21,131 nt of DNA, taken from positions 1 to 21,131 of the IMG/VR virus record IMGVR_UViG_3300047457_000041, one strand, 5' to 3'. The first letter of the stretch is position 1. Every line of letters starts with the position of its first letter. Origin of the DNA: a virus. The notes beneath the pieces were generated by a model that was given only the letters and a program-made list of their open reading frames with translations, had not been told where the DNA came from and ran no database searches. Position numbers and translations under genes: made by a program. Positions 1-7,618 of this stretch are shown piece by piece.

Positions 1-2
1 GT

Positions 3-218
3 CTTGACCCGTCAGAAGCCCGGACAGACCGAGACTATCGTGCGTCTGAGCAATTTCGTGTCGAGTGCGAAGCCCGCTACGTCCTGTCCAAACCCCTTGC
101 AGAGCGTCGGGAGTATCTTCGCGGTGTGGAGGAACACCGAGGCGTTGCAGGCCGCAAGTACCTTGAGCGAGTGATCCTATCTGAGTGGCAAAAGAAAGCC
201 CCCGCTAAGGGGGGCTAA
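3..218 (+). CDS. C-terminal part of a small phage protein (DUF7696-like), 5' end outside the window
   Basis: This open frame enters from the left edge and ends at a TAA at 216-218. It encodes about 71 visible residues, including the stretches CEARYVLSKPLAERREYL and VEEHRGVAGRKYLE, and ends in a lysine-rich tail. The pattern (Cys-Glu-Ala-Arg, then a Leu/Pro-rich stretch with RREYL, then a V-E-x-x-RG helix) resembles small helical phage proteins that I recall as DUF7696. That family assignment is from memory and tentative, and no biochemical function is known to me. It is the only plus-strand gene and converges on the long minus-strand operon. Its last codons form half of the terminator hairpin of that operon. 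The start codon is not in the window. Confidence 0.6.
   Translation, partial: LDPSEARTDRDYRASEQFRVECEARYVLSKPLAERREYLRGVEEHRGVAGRKYLERVILSEWQKKAPAKGG
190..217 (-). terminator. Rho-independent terminator at the end of the late operon
   Basis: Read on the minus strand, AGCCCCC (216-210) pairs with GGGGGCT (203-197) around a six-base CTTAGC loop, and TTCTTTT follows at once (196-190). A GC-rich stem followed by a T tract is the classical intrinsic terminator. It lies about 30 bases past the stop of the glycosyltransferase, the last gene of the operon. On the plus strand the hairpin is followed by AAAGTCTTG, which is not T-rich, so termination is expected mainly for minus-strand transcripts. The hairpin lies within the last codons of the convergent plus-strand gene. 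Confidence 0.75.
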
Positions 219-248
219 AGTCTTGCGACCGGAGGAGACACTGAACAA

Positions 249-1301
249 CTACGCTTGCATCATAGCGAGATTGGCCTTGATGCGCTCATCATTTGGCGCA
301 AATTCCAAGGCTTTTTTGCAATGCTCAATTGCTTCTTGTTTCAAGCCGATGTTCCATGCCGCAATGCTCAGATAGTCATGCGGTTTTTCAGTCCACACTG
401 ACGGGTCCATCGTGTACACAGCGGCCTTGTCCTTGATGTCAAGGGCTGCGCGACAAGCCGAATAGCAGTCGGGCCAATTGTTAAAGGCATACGCCAATTC
501 AGCTACCCGCACCCAAGGCTCCCGCGTGTAGGGAGCTTCTGCCGTGGCCCTGCGCGCCCAACTCATCGCCGCGTAGAAGTCGCCCTTAGCTTGATAGGCT
601 TCCGACAGCAGACGCATCGCGTAGCAGCGTTCGTTCTGCCAAGTAGCCTCGGGCATCTTCAAGTAGTGATTGAGCCGGTCAATGGCTTCATCCCAAAGGC
701 GATAGAACGTCAGTTCCCGAGCAAAGTAAAAAGCATTCCGAGGCTCATTGGGGTTTTCTTTGACCGACATACGCAGCAAATCAAGATACTGCCCACGGGA
801 CTTGGTTGGGTCGGGGTAATGACTTACCAAAAGCATATCGGTTTCTGCGTATACCTCATTGATGCGAACATCAGGAATTGGGTATTCATGCACCGGACAA
901 AAGAATGAGTAGCCGTGTCGGGCAAAAATCTTTTCGTACTTAAACCGAATGCCGTGACCCCAATCAAAAAGATAGCGCAAACGTGTGGTCTTGCCCATTT
1001 CCCAAACGCGCTCAATTTCCTCGCGCCATCCGGGTTCTAGTACCTCATCCAAATCAAGGCTGACGATAACGTCAATGTCTTTGGGCGTGAGAGCAATTGC
1101 CGCATTACGCGCCGCATCGAATCGCCACGGGCTGATGCAAATGTCATGGACTGTTGCGCCGCATTCCTTGGCAAGTTCAACCGTGCGGTCTGTGCTGCCG
1201 GTGTCGGCTATGAGGATCAGATCGGCATCTTTTGCTGAATCGCAAAAACGCTTAACAAACTGTTCTTCATTTTTTGAGATCGCATTCACGCAAATTTTCA
1301 T
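249..1301 (-). CDS. Family 2 glycosyltransferase with C-terminal TPR-like repeats
   Basis: The 350-residue protein begins with a GT-A fold typical of family 2: an N-terminal beta strand with NAISKNEE (7-14), DTGSTDRT (33-40) for nucleotide-sugar binding, and a DLDE metal-binding motif at 83-86 followed by EPGW. The second half (from about 190) is helical with TPR-like units: FYFARELTFYRLWDEAIDRL, an Ala-rich pair near 240-275, and AAWNIGLKQEAIEHCKKALE near the end. A GT2 domain joined to TPR-like helices is also seen in SunS-type protein glycosyltransferases, which suggests a protein acceptor. The ATG overlaps the TGA of the HNH gene (ATGA), and AAGGA lies eight bases upstream. The gene is last in the operon. 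Sugar and acceptor are unknown; phage fibre proteins or host surface glycans are both possible. Confidence 0.85.
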   Translation of the reverse strand: MKICVNAISKNEEQFVKRFCDSAKDADLILIADTGSTDRTVELAKECGATVHDICISPWRFDAARNAAIALTPKDIDVIVSLDLDEVLEPGWREEIERVWEMGKTTRLRYLFDWGHGIRFKYEKIFARHGYSFFCPVHEYPIPDVRINEVYAETDMLLVSHYPDPTKSRGQYLDLLRMSVKENPNEPRNAFYFARELTFYRLWDEAIDRLNHYLKMPEATWQNERCYAMRLLSEAYQAKGDFYAAMSWARRATAEAPYTREPWVRVAELAYAFNNWPDCYSACRAALDIKDKAAVYTMDPSVWTEKPHDYLSIAAWNIGLKQEAIEHCKKALEFAPNDERIKANLAMMQA

Positions 1302-1801
1302 GTCTTATTCCTTTTCCATTCACCAAAAAATTTATCTTCAGCTTGTTTTCTTACTTGTATTGCTTGCTCTTTAAGTTCATATCGCCCAAAGTGCATGATC
1401 TTCCCATTAACTCTAATTGATGCTCGCCATTTGTTGTTTTTTTTATCAAATGAAACACCCGAATAGCCACTTGTGTTGTTTCTCATAAGTGGCAAATTTT
1501 TGCCATTCTGCGCGTTTGTTGCCTCGCGCAAATTGCAAATTCGGTTGTCAGTCTTGATGCCGTTAATGTGATCAAGCTGATCGTCGGGATGCTTGCCATG
1601 ATGCAATGCCCACGCGATGCGATGAACGTAGTGACGTTTGCCATCAATCATCACGCCAATATATCCCGCCTTGACAATCGTGCCTGCGGGTTTTTTCTTG
1701 ATGCGGCCTTTGCCAGTCGCAACCCAATGAAGATGCCCCGTGTCGGGGTCATATCTGAACAACCGTTGCAGTTGTTCTATGGGTAGAATTTTGGGAGCCA
1801 T
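1298..1801 (-). CDS. HNH homing endonuclease with AP2 DNA-binding domain
   Basis: The 167-residue protein has the free-standing phage homing endonuclease layout. An N-terminal segment (LFRYDPDTGHLHW, about 14-26) precedes an HNH nuclease core: VHRIAW with His60, then DHINGIKTDNR starting at 77 (DH, then N), then NLREAT. This is followed by an AP2-type DNA-binding domain from about 108 to 155 (NTSGYSGVSF, then KWRASIRVNGK, then FGRYELKEQA). Such enzymes cut allelic DNA lacking the insertion and so spread their own gene. AAAGGA lies nine bases before the ATG. The gene sits between the lysozyme and the glycosyltransferase and overlaps the latter by four bases. No intron boundary is apparent, and both neighbours look intact. 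Confidence 0.92.
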   Translation of the reverse strand: MAPKILPIEQLQRLFRYDPDTGHLHWVATGKGRIKKKPAGTIVKAGYIGVMIDGKRHYVHRIAWALHHGKHPDDQLDHINGIKTDNRICNLREATNAQNGKNLPLMRNNTSGYSGVSFDKKNNKWRASIRVNGKIMHFGRYELKEQAIQVRKQAEDKFFGEWKRNKT

Positions 1802-1832
1802 AACGAACTATCCTTTCGTTGTTGGTCAGAAG

Positions 1833-1858
1833 GCCCAAGGTGTTAGCGCATCTTGGGC
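1833..1858. other. Stem-loop between lysozyme and HNH genes
   Basis: A perfect 7-bp inverted repeat, GCCCAAG at 1833-1839 and CTTGGGC at 1852-1858, surrounds a 12-base loop. It fills most of the 77-base gap between the lysozyme stop and the HNH start. Neither side has a clean T tract (plus strand TTTCGC, minus strand CTTCTG), so it may be a weak terminator, an RNA-processing or stability element, or a leftover of the insertion event. Nothing else is recognisable in the gap except the ribosome binding site of the HNH gene. Confidence 0.5.
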
Positions 1859-1878
1859 TTTCGCATTCTAGTCTTGTC

Positions 1879-2319
1879 TTAAAAAAGTTGGCATTCGGCT
1901 TGTCTGCGTTTGACTAGCCCCGGCAGGACTTTGCCGCCGCCACGGGTCCACAACATCAGTTGTTCCTTGGCGCCGTCCCAATCCTGGGCGTTGATTTTGC
2001 GCCGCAACGTACTTGTTTGCAACCGTCCAACACCCAGGTTGTAGACGAAATCCACAATCGCGTTGAACTTGCTTGAGTCATTAGCCAAGATGGGACAGAG
2101 ACGAAGAACCCCCGGCGCGTATGTGTGCTTTAACTCAACCATCAGCAGCGCATCAGCATCCTCTTTGCTCATCGGCGCATCGGTTAGCTGAACCTTCCTG
2201 CCGTCAGCGTAGTAGGTACTTCCATATCCGATGGTCGGAATGCCCGCCGGACAAAGGTAGGGCTTGCTGCTAAACCCCTCAAACCTTCGGCAGAGTTCCG
2301 CTGCGAGGTCGAGGTTCAT
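1879..2319 (-). CDS. Endolysin, GH24 T4-type lysozyme (muramidase)
   Basis: The 146-residue enzyme would hydrolyse the beta-1,4 bond between N-acetylmuramic acid and N-acetylglucosamine in peptidoglycan at the end of infection. The GH24 active site is clear: Glu14 in RRFEGF, Cys23 nine residues later where T4 lysozyme has Asp, and Thr29 in GIPTIGYG. The E-x8-(D/C)-x5-T spacing fits the family, and the Cys variant is known among phage endolysins. FNAIVDFVYNLG and the GLVKRRQAE end are also family signatures. There is no signal peptide or signal-anchor helix, so export should depend on the upstream holin. The start overlaps the holin stop (ATGA). Confidence 0.93.
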   Translation of the reverse strand: MNLDLAAELCRRFEGFSSKPYLCPAGIPTIGYGSTYYADGRKVQLTDAPMSKEDADALLMVELKHTYAPGVLRLCPILANDSSKFNAIVDFVYNLGVGRLQTSTLRRKINAQDWDGAKEQLMLWTRGGGKVLPGLVKRRQAECQLF

Positions 2320-2810
2320 AGCCCGCGTTGCTTGAGAGTCCGATCAAGGAACCAATAGTTAATGGTGCCCGAGACTAGCGCCATAAAGTCTGCGGTCATC
2401 ATGGTGTTGAACACCTCACGCGGGGACGCGCCTTGTAGCCACGCATTCCACGCAAACCAAATGTGGATGAATGACCAAAGCAGGATGACCCAATACGTCA
2501 CCACGGGGCGCACAGACGCGCTTAGAGCCGCCGCCCATCCACCCGCAGCCTTCGCCATCTCTGCCTGCTGATTGATGGCCGCGTTGAAGGCATCCATCAC
2601 GCCTACGTCAATGGCCGCGTCCCGAGCCGCGCCGATCTCGGCCAACTTCTGCTGCCCGCGAATCTGCTCAAGATCGCACTGCCGTTGGAACATCAGCAGT
2701 TCGTGACTTCGTTCATTCTTCTTATCGAAGAACTTGAGAACCTCGGGGGCAAGTCGGAAGATGCCGCCAAGCAAGGAACCGAAGATGCCGCCGCTGAGTA
2801 GTTCCAACAT
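2316..2810 (-). CDS. Holin resembling the 3TM gene-transfer-agent type
   Basis: The protein of about 164 residues starts with a Gly/Leu-rich hydrophobic helix (LLSGGIFGSLLGGIF) followed by RLAPEVLKFFDKKNERSHELLMF, the characteristic beginning of the three-TM holin family of gene transfer agents and many phages. A charged helical middle follows. Hydrophobic segments then appear around SVRPVVTYWVILLWSFIHIW and near FMALVSGTINYWFL. It would form the membrane lesion that lets the lysozyme reach the cell wall. I chose the ATG at 2810, which overlaps the stop of the previous gene (TGATG), rather than the GTG one codon upstream. The lysozyme gene follows with a four-base overlap, completing a holin-endolysin pair. 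Confidence 0.8.
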   Translation of the reverse strand: MLELLSGGIFGSLLGGIFRLAPEVLKFFDKKNERSHELLMFQRQCDLEQIRGQQKLAEIGAARDAAIDVGVMDAFNAAINQQAEMAKAAGGWAAALSASVRPVVTYWVILLWSFIHIWFAWNAWLQGASPREVFNTMMTADFMALVSGTINYWFLDRTLKQRGL

Positions 2811-3085
2811 CACTTGTTCCCCTTCAAGAACTTTTCGCGCTCCTCAAGCAGTTTGACCTTGACTTGAAGATCGTTAATGTCCTTGTAGATTTGCTCTTTC
2901 ATAATCGCTCTGCGCTCTGCACTGATCGGGCTGTCGGTGGGCACGCCTTCCTTAGTGATTAACGCGGGCATCTGCCCTTCGATCTTGGTCAGACGCTCAG
3001 AGAACGATGCCACTTGACCGAGTAGCCAAGCAAGCGCAGCCACCACGATAGGGATAACTGCTTTGAGTACGTCTGACCATGCCAT
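2810..3085 (-). CDS. Small protein with N-terminal membrane helix and coiled coil
   Basis: The 91-residue protein has one hydrophobic segment (IPIVVAALAWLLGQV, about 11-25) followed by a hydrophilic helical region (FSERLTKIEGQM and a C-terminal DINDLQVKVKLLEEREKFL coiled coil). It lies directly before the holin in what looks like a lysis cassette. A single membrane pass plus coiled coil is the layout of XhlA-like lysis proteins, antiholins and inner-membrane spanins. I cannot assign it to one of these, because no spanin signature such as a lipobox partner is seen. The ATG (3083-3085) is two bases past the stop of the upstream gene. Confidence 0.7.
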   Translation of the reverse strand: MAWSDVLKAVIPIVVAALAWLLGQVASFSERLTKIEGQMPALITKEGVPTDSPISAERRAIMKEQIYKDINDLQVKVKLLEEREKFLKGNK

Positions 3086-3087
3086 GA

Positions 3088-3309
3088 TTACTTGTCCTGC
3101 TTGTGGTCTAACTTGGCAAAGATTTGCCTACAGATGTCCTTGAGTTCGTCTATGTCACGATGGTAAGTGTCCTTCGTGACGTAGATGTGGGGCATCTCAC
3201 GCAAGTCTTTGTCGATTCGATTGATCGTGCGCGTGATGTTGTTAAGCACCCATCCCCCAAGGAATGCGGCTACACCAAAAATGCTGTTGATAAAGACTTG
3301 CGATTCCAT
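3088..3309 (-). CDS. Small membrane-anchored protein, possible lysis accessory
   Basis: The protein of about 73 residues has an N-terminal hydrophobic segment (VFINSIFGVAAFLGGWVL) and then a charged helical part containing TRTINRIDKDLREM and DIDELKDICRQIFAKL. The layout resembles XhlA/hemolysin-type phage membrane proteins and that of the next gene, so the two may act together in holin regulation. I prefer the ATG at 3309-3307, which overlaps the TGA of the upstream gene (TGATG), over the GTG just before it. No catalytic motif is present, and the function is not recognised beyond its position next to the holin and lysozyme. Confidence 0.65.
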   Translation of the reverse strand: MESQVFINSIFGVAAFLGGWVLNNITRTINRIDKDLREMPHIYVTKDTYHRDIDELKDICRQIFAKLDHKQDK

Positions 3310-3479
3310 CACTGCACCGTGGTTTCCTGTGTTACGTCCGGCACCGGAACTTGAGGGGTTGCTTGATTCTGAATCTCTGCGACTAGCGGGAACACTTCCT
3401 GATAGGGACGGGTGCCCAAGTATTGCAGGACAGCGTTGATCAGTTGCAGGGTCAGCTTGATTTCAGTCTTGTCGTTCAT
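3309..3479 (-). CDS. Small conserved phage protein of unknown function
   Basis: The protein has 56 residues, starting with MNDKTEIKLTLQ. The core LINAVLQYLGTRPYQEVF followed by LVAEIQNQA is a helical pattern that I have seen in short proteins near tail fibres and lysis genes of many phages. No function is known to me. The ATG at 3479 is preceded at good spacing by GAGGAA, which makes it a better start than a TTG nine codons upstream. The tail is Pro/Val/Thr-rich and probably disordered. It lies between another small unknown and the first membrane protein of the lysis cluster, which it overlaps. Confidence 0.65.
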   Translation of the reverse strand: MNDKTEIKLTLQLINAVLQYLGTRPYQEVFPLVAEIQNQATPQVPVPDVTQETTVQ

Positions 3480-3489
3480 TGTCGTTTCC

Positions 3490-3720
3490 TCATTCGTTGG
3501 CGGCAATAGCAGCGTTCAGCGGGGCAAGGTTTTGGTCCTGCATCCAATCCTTGATTACCATGATGCGGAGGTGCTCCACATTTCTACGCACGCAATCGGC
3601 CCATTCGGCATCGTCCATGCCTTCGGGCTTACCGGCGTTCAGCAGGTTCACGCTGTCCATCGCGGCAGAGAAGTGTTGAGCGATTTGCTCAGCGGTGGGG
3701 GTATCAAGTAGTTCAGTCAT
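3490..3720 (-). CDS. Small hypothetical protein downstream of the tail fibre
   Basis: The 76-residue acidic protein is probably all helical and contains PTAEQIAQHFSAAMDSVNLL, then MDDAEWADCVRRNVEHLRIM and MQDQNLAPLNAAI. Its ribosome binding site (AAAGGAAAC before the ATG) lies in the last codons of the fibre gene, so expression is probably coupled to the fibre. Small genes placed directly after a fibre are sometimes assembly chaperones. This fibre already carries its own S74 chaperone, so that role is not required here. I do not recognise a named family. Confidence 0.65.
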   Translation of the reverse strand: MTELLDTPTAEQIAQHFSAAMDSVNLLNAGKPEGMDDAEWADCVRRNVEHLRIMVIKDWMQDQNLAPLNAAIAANE

Positions 3721-3721
3721 T

Positions 3722-6700
3722 TCAGTTTCCTTTCAGGGTTGCAAGTTCGGCTTTCACCGAGTCGAGTTCAGACTTGAGTTGCTTGATCGCGTTGACCATG
3801 TGCCAGAACACATTGTCCGAATCCACCGACAGCACGCCCGTGGATTCCTGCTTCACGCAGTCAGGGCAGACTTCTTGGAGTTCCTGAGCGATCACGCCCA
3901 GTTGCACGCCTTCGCGCTTAATGGCATCAGTCGGCTTGAGTTCAGCATCGACTTCCTCGGGCAGACGGTACTCAAAGTTCCGAACCCGGATGGCGGCGAT
4001 CTTTTCAAGACCTTCGTTGTTGTCAACGATGTTCTTCTTCAGGCGACGATCAGATGTCGTAGACCAAGACGATGAGTTGTTGCCTTGGTAGACGCCGCCA
4101 CCACCGGGACTGATAAAGCCGGTGTTTGATCCCTTGCCAGTGATGCCTGCGCCAATGACTATGGAGTTGATATCAGCGCCTGCGGCTACGCCGTTGAAAT
4201 ACCCTATTAATATATTGTTGGTGCCAGTGGTTAAACTCAGGTATCCCGCTTGAGTTCCAATACAAGTGTTTTGAATCCCTGTGGTTATATTAAATCCGGC
4301 ATAACGACCAAAACAAGCATTGTCGGTTGCTGAAGTAAAGTTATTACCTGAATTGTTACCAACGGCCGTATTACGCGTGCCCGTGGTGTTGGTATACATC
4401 GCCTGCCAACCAACAGCGACGTTTTCGGAGGCGGTGGTGTTTGAATAAAGCGCCTGATAACCAACAGCAGTGTTGTTGGAAGCGGTGGTGTTTGCCCAAA
4501 GGGACAAAGAACCAAGTGCGACGTTTTGAGTGCCGGTGGTGTTGGCACGAAGCGCCTCAGCGCCGACAGCAGTATTGCTTCCGCCTGTTGTGTTAAATAC
4601 CAATGCATCGCGGCCAACGGCAGTGTTGAAAGATGCAGTCGTACTGAAATACAGTGCATCACGGCCAATCGCTACATTACTAATGCCGGTTGTGTTGGTA
4701 TATAGCGCCCCGCTACCATAGGCCACATTGCTGTGACCTGTGGTTGTTGAAAACATCGCAGTGGAGCCAGTTGCTGTATTATTGAAACCCGTTGTATTGC
4801 TGTACGCAGCCTGATTCCCAATAGCGGTGTTATTTCCAGAGGTGGTAGTGCTATACCCAGCCTGATAACCAACAGCGGTGTTGTTGGAGGCGGTGGTGTT
4901 GGATTGAAGTGCGCTCCGTCCGACTGCGGTGTTGTAATTTCCGGTCGTGTTCAACGCTAATGCGGATACGCCCAAAGCAGCATTTTCAACGCCGCCATTG
5001 TTGGCGTTCATAGCGTTGTAGCCAACAGCCGTATTGAGGCTTGATGAGGTGTTTGAAGCAAGCGCCAAACCACCAACGGCGGTGTTGGTGCTGCCACTCG
5101 TATTCGCCGCCAAGGCACTCGCACCCACCGCAGTGTTGGTGGACACAGCACCCGCGCCACGGCCTACGGTTATGCCTTGAATCGTTGCGCCGGGTACGAC
5201 TGACAGCAGGCTGCTAGTCAGGCGCATTTGTTCGGTCGTCCCATTTGCCTCAAACACCAACTCTTTTGAGTTGTTGGCAAAGATACCGGCAAGAGCGCCC
5301 GTAGTAGCGTTTCTTAGCCTAAAAACAGCGTTGTTAGTAGACGAACCTTCAATATTGACAACAGCATTTCCTGTGGCAAATAACTCAAGTGCGTTCGTCC
5401 CATTAAACGTCAGCGCACCCCCCGTGGTCAGCGCACTCGTGGATGAGGCATAGACAACACCGTTCGCGGTGAAGGAGGTGAGCCCCGTGCCGCCATAAGC
5501 AGTTCCGATTGGGTTGCCGCTATTGGTGAACGAAGTGCCCCATGCCGTGCCGGTAGACAGCGGAATACCCGCGCCGGGATACACGGTCGGGCCTTGAGCG
5601 CCCGTAGGTCCGGTATTTCCCTGAATACCCTGAATGCCCTGAACCCCTTGCGGTCCGGTCGGGCCGACATCGCCTTGGATGCCCTGCGCCCCCGTAGGAC
5701 CAGTAGGCCCAACAGCGCCCGTGCTACCCGTAGGCCCGGTCGGGCCTGCAACGCCTTGATTGCCTTGAGCGCCAGTAGGCCCAGTCGGTCCGGGAATGCC
5801 TTGGTCGCCTTGAATGCCTTGCGGGCCTTGCGGGCCGGTCGGGCCGGTGTCGCCTTGGATTCCTTGTGCGCCAGTCGGCCCGGTGGGGCCAACAGCACCC
5901 TGCGCCCCAGTAGGCCCGGTGTTGCCTTGCGGCCCCGGATCGCCTTGGATGCCTTGAATTCCCTGCGGTCCGGTGGGGCCATGATCGCCCTGAATGCCTT
6001 GAGCGCCGGTGGGGCCAGTGGGACCAGTCGGGCCGGGAACGGTAGAAGCATCTCCCGTAGGTCCGGTCGGGCCGGTGTTACCTTGTGCCCCCGTTGGGCC
6101 GGTTGCGCCCGTATCGCCGGGGGTGCCTTGAATGCCTTGCGGGCCTTGCGGGCCGGTGGGGCCAACAAAGCCCTGCGGACCCGTAGGACCGGCAGCACCA
6201 GTCGGGCCGTTCTGCGTGTAGGTAACTTGGGTGGCCGTGAAGATCACGCCCGGAATTACAGGGGAAACAGGCGTGGTGCCTGCCGGGACGGTTTGGATCG
6301 ATATTTGGGTGTCCGTTACCGCCCAAATCATTTCGATGTAATCTGCCGCCGCCAACTTCAACACAAAGTTGACGGTCATCAAACCATAGCCGTCGACGCC
6401 GCCGTGGCGTTGCTGAATACTCAGCCTGCTATCGGAATCAGGAACATCGCCCGAGCTTCCCGCGTTATTCTTCCGCAGCCACACGTTGACATCGTGAATC
6501 TGCGTGTCAGTGTTGACGAACTGAATTGAGAACGTCAGGCTGTAGGTTCCCGCCTGCGAGAACGTGACGCGGCTATTTGAGACAACACTAATCCCGTTTG
6601 AGTCAGGATCGGTGTTGTTGAGCGTAACCGAATAAGCTGTATTTGCAGCCGCAGCAGTTTGATCTTGGGTAGACCAAAACGATCCCCAATATGCAACCGT

Positions 6701-7618
6701 ACCACCCGCGCCGGGATTGCCTTGCGGTCCGGTGGGACCAGTCGAGCCTTGAGGGCCGGTAGGTCCAACAAAACCTTGATCGCCTTGGATACCTTGAGGC
6801 CCGGTCGGGCCGTGGTCGCCTTGGATACCTTGCGGTCCTGTTGGACCAGTGGGTCCGGGCACGGTTGAGGCATCGCCAGTCGGGCCGGTCGGTCCTGTAT
6901 TGCCTTGCGAACCCGTTGGCCCAATCGGGCCGGTCGGGCCGGGCACACCTTGGTCACCCTGAATACCTTGTACGCCCTGCGGTCCTGTAGGTCCAGTGTC
7001 CCCTTGGGCGCCAGTTGGGCCGGTTGCGCCGATGTTGCCTTGCGCCCCGGTCGGGCCTGTCGCGCCTTGTGGACCCGTAGGGCCGTGATCACCTTGCGGG
7101 CCTTGCACGCCTTGAGGGCCGGTCGGTCCAATATTGCCTTGGGCACCTTGAGCGCCGGTCGGGCCGGTAGCTCCAATGCTTCCGGTCGGGCCAATCGCCC
7201 CAGTCGGGCCTGCCATACCTTGTGATCCGGTCGGGCCTTGCGGGCCTGTAGGGCCGGGATCGCCTTGAATGCCTTGGATGCCCTGAACGCCTTGCGGGCC
7301 GGTCGGGCCGATGTTGCCTTGTCCACCCTGCGTGCCAGTGGGGCCAGTCGGGCCAGTCGGGCCGACAACAGTAGACGGCGCACCAGTCGGACCTGTGGGT
7401 CCGGTTGCTCCACTAGGCCCAGTAGGTCCAACAACCGTAGACGGGGCACCCGTTGGGCCTGTAGCGCCGGTAGGCCCAGTCGGCCCGCTACCCGACGGAC
7501 CCGTAGGACCAGTGGCACCCGCTACGCTGCGGTCTAGCCTGACATTGATGTCGGGCGTGGGGGTGACTTGAAGATTGACGTTGTTACCGTCTTGAACGAC
7601 AACTTTAATGTTGCTCAT
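3722..7618 (-). CDS. Long tail fibre: collagen-like, jelly-roll, 17-residue repeats, S74 chaperone
   Basis: The 1298-residue protein is a modular trimeric fibre. Residues 1-33 ([13 protein letters not shown] onward) probably attach it to the tail. Residues 34-305 and 471-678 are collagen-like Gly-X-Y, rich in Gly-Pro-Thr and Gly-Pro-Gln. Between them, about 307-470, is a beta-rich domain ([21 protein letters not shown]) resembling C1q/TNF-type jelly rolls. After a spacer with a GTAYGGTGL motif, residues 828-1150 hold nineteen 17-residue NTAVGxxAL-type repeats expected to form a beta-roll. The C terminus is a peptidase S74 intramolecular chaperone: Ser1189 in [11 protein letters not shown] should be the self-cleavage site, releasing about 110 residues that end in a short coiled coil. 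Probable role: receptor binding. The start overlaps the preceding gene (ATGA). Confidence 0.9.
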   Translation of the reverse strand: MSNIKVVVQDGNNVNLQVTPTPDINVRLDRSVAGATGPTGPSGSGPTGPTGATGPTGAPSTVVGPTGPSGATGPTGPTGAPSTVVGPTGPTGPTGTQGGQGNIGPTGPQGVQGIQGIQGDPGPTGPQGPTGSQGMAGPTGAIGPTGSIGATGPTGAQGAQGNIGPTGPQGVQGPQGDHGPTGPQGATGPTGAQGNIGATGPTGAQGDTGPTGPQGVQGIQGDQGVPGPTGPIGPTGSQGNTGPTGPTGDASTVPGPTGPTGPQGIQGDHGPTGPQGIQGDQGFVGPTGPQGSTGPTGPQGNPGAGGTVAYWGSFWSTQDQTAAAANTAYSVTLNNTDPDSNGISVVSNSRVTFSQAGTYSLTFSIQFVNTDTQIHDVNVWLRKNNAGSSGDVPDSDSRLSIQQRHGGVDGYGLMTVNFVLKLAAADYIEMIWAVTDTQISIQTVPAGTTPVSPVIPGVIFTATQVTYTQNGPTGAAGPTGPQGFVGPTGPQGPQGIQGTPGDTGATGPTGAQGNTGPTGPTGDASTVPGPTGPTGPTGAQGIQGDHGPTGPQGIQGIQGDPGPQGNTGPTGAQGAVGPTGPTGAQGIQGDTGPTGPQGPQGIQGDQGIPGPTGPTGAQGNQGVAGPTGPTGSTGAVGPTGPTGAQGIQGDVGPTGPQGVQGIQGIQGNTGPTGAQGPTVYPGAGIPLSTGTAWGTSFTNSGNPIGTAYGGTGLTSFTANGVVYASSTSALTTGGALTFNGTNALELFATGNAVVNIEGSSTNNAVFRLRNATTGALAGIFANNSKELVFEANGTTEQMRLTSSLLSVVPGATIQGITVGRGAGAVSTNTAVGASALAANTSGSTNTAVGGLALASNTSSSLNTAVGYNAMNANNGGVENAALGVSALALNTTGNYNTAVGRSALQSNTTASNNTAVGYQAGYSTTTSGNNTAIGNQAAYSNTTGFNNTATGSTAMFSTTTGHSNVAYGSGALYTNTTGISNVAIGRDALYFSTTASFNTAVGRDALVFNTTGGSNTAVGAEALRANTTGTQNVALGSLSLWANTTASNNTAVGYQALYSNTTASENVAVGWQAMYTNTTGTRNTAVGNNSGNNFTSATDNACFGRYAGFNITTGIQNTCIGTQAGYLSLTTGTNNILIGYFNGVAAGADINSIVIGAGITGKGSNTGFISPGGGGVYQGNNSSSWSTTSDRRLKKNIVDNNEGLEKIAAIRVRNFEYRLPEEVDAELKPTDAIKREGVQLGVIAQELQEVCPDCVKQESTGVLSVDSDNVFWHMVNAIKQLKSELDSVKAELATLKGN
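4169..5137 (-). repeat. Nineteen coding repeats of 51 bp (17 residues) in the fibre
   Basis: The fibre contains units of exactly 17 residues with consensus N-T-A-V-G-x-x-A-L-x-x-N-T-T-x-x-x, in constant register from Asn828 to the residue before Asn1151. Examples are [17 protein letters not shown] and [17 protein letters not shown]. The last units drift ([17 protein letters not shown], then [10 protein letters not shown]). The conserved Asn, Gly and hydrophobic positions suggest a left-handed beta-roll similar in logic to YadA-type heads. The DNA copies differ at many codons, so the array is old rather than recently amplified. Confidence 0.85.
5585..6208 (-). repeat. Second collagen-like Gly-X-Y region of the fibre
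   Basis: Residues 471-678 of the fibre are mostly Gly-Pro-Thr, Gly-Pro-Gln, Gly-Ile-Gln and Gly-Asp triplets, interrupted once by [14 protein letters not shown]. The region would form a triple helix in the trimer. Pro is common in the X position and Thr in the Y position, a composition seen in bacterial and phage collagens that lack hydroxyproline. Confidence 0.9.
6704..7519 (-). repeat. First collagen-like Gly-X-Y region of the fibre
   Basis: Residues 34-305 of the fibre are Gly-X-Y triplets, again mainly Gly-Pro-Thr and Gly-Pro-Gln, with a few interruptions: [10 protein letters not shown] occurs twice near the start and [13 protein letters not shown] once. The last of these also occurs in the second collagen region, which indicates internal duplication. 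Long open frames on the opposite strand here are a by-product of the repeated codons. Confidence 0.9.

Noticed and set aside
4169-5137. CRISPR-like array because of regular 51-bp spacing
   Set aside because: The units are divergent, lie in one continuous reading frame and encode a 17-residue protein repeat with no constant repeat/unique spacer pattern.
3722-5140. Diversity-generating retroelement acting on the fibre C terminus
   Set aside because: No reverse transcriptase, template repeat or adenine-biased variable repeat is visible in this window; the C terminus is an S74 chaperone.
5428-7518. Minus-strand frames of 256 and 327 codons in another phase of the fibre gene
   Set aside because: Arg/Ala/Pro-rich translations with no motifs, produced by reading repeat codons out of frame.
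5594-7571. Long plus-strand open frames (up to about 311 codons) opposite the fibre collagen regions
   Set aside because: They mirror the periodic Gly-Pro-Thr codons, have Arg/Ala/Ser-rich low-complexity products and lack ribosome binding sites.
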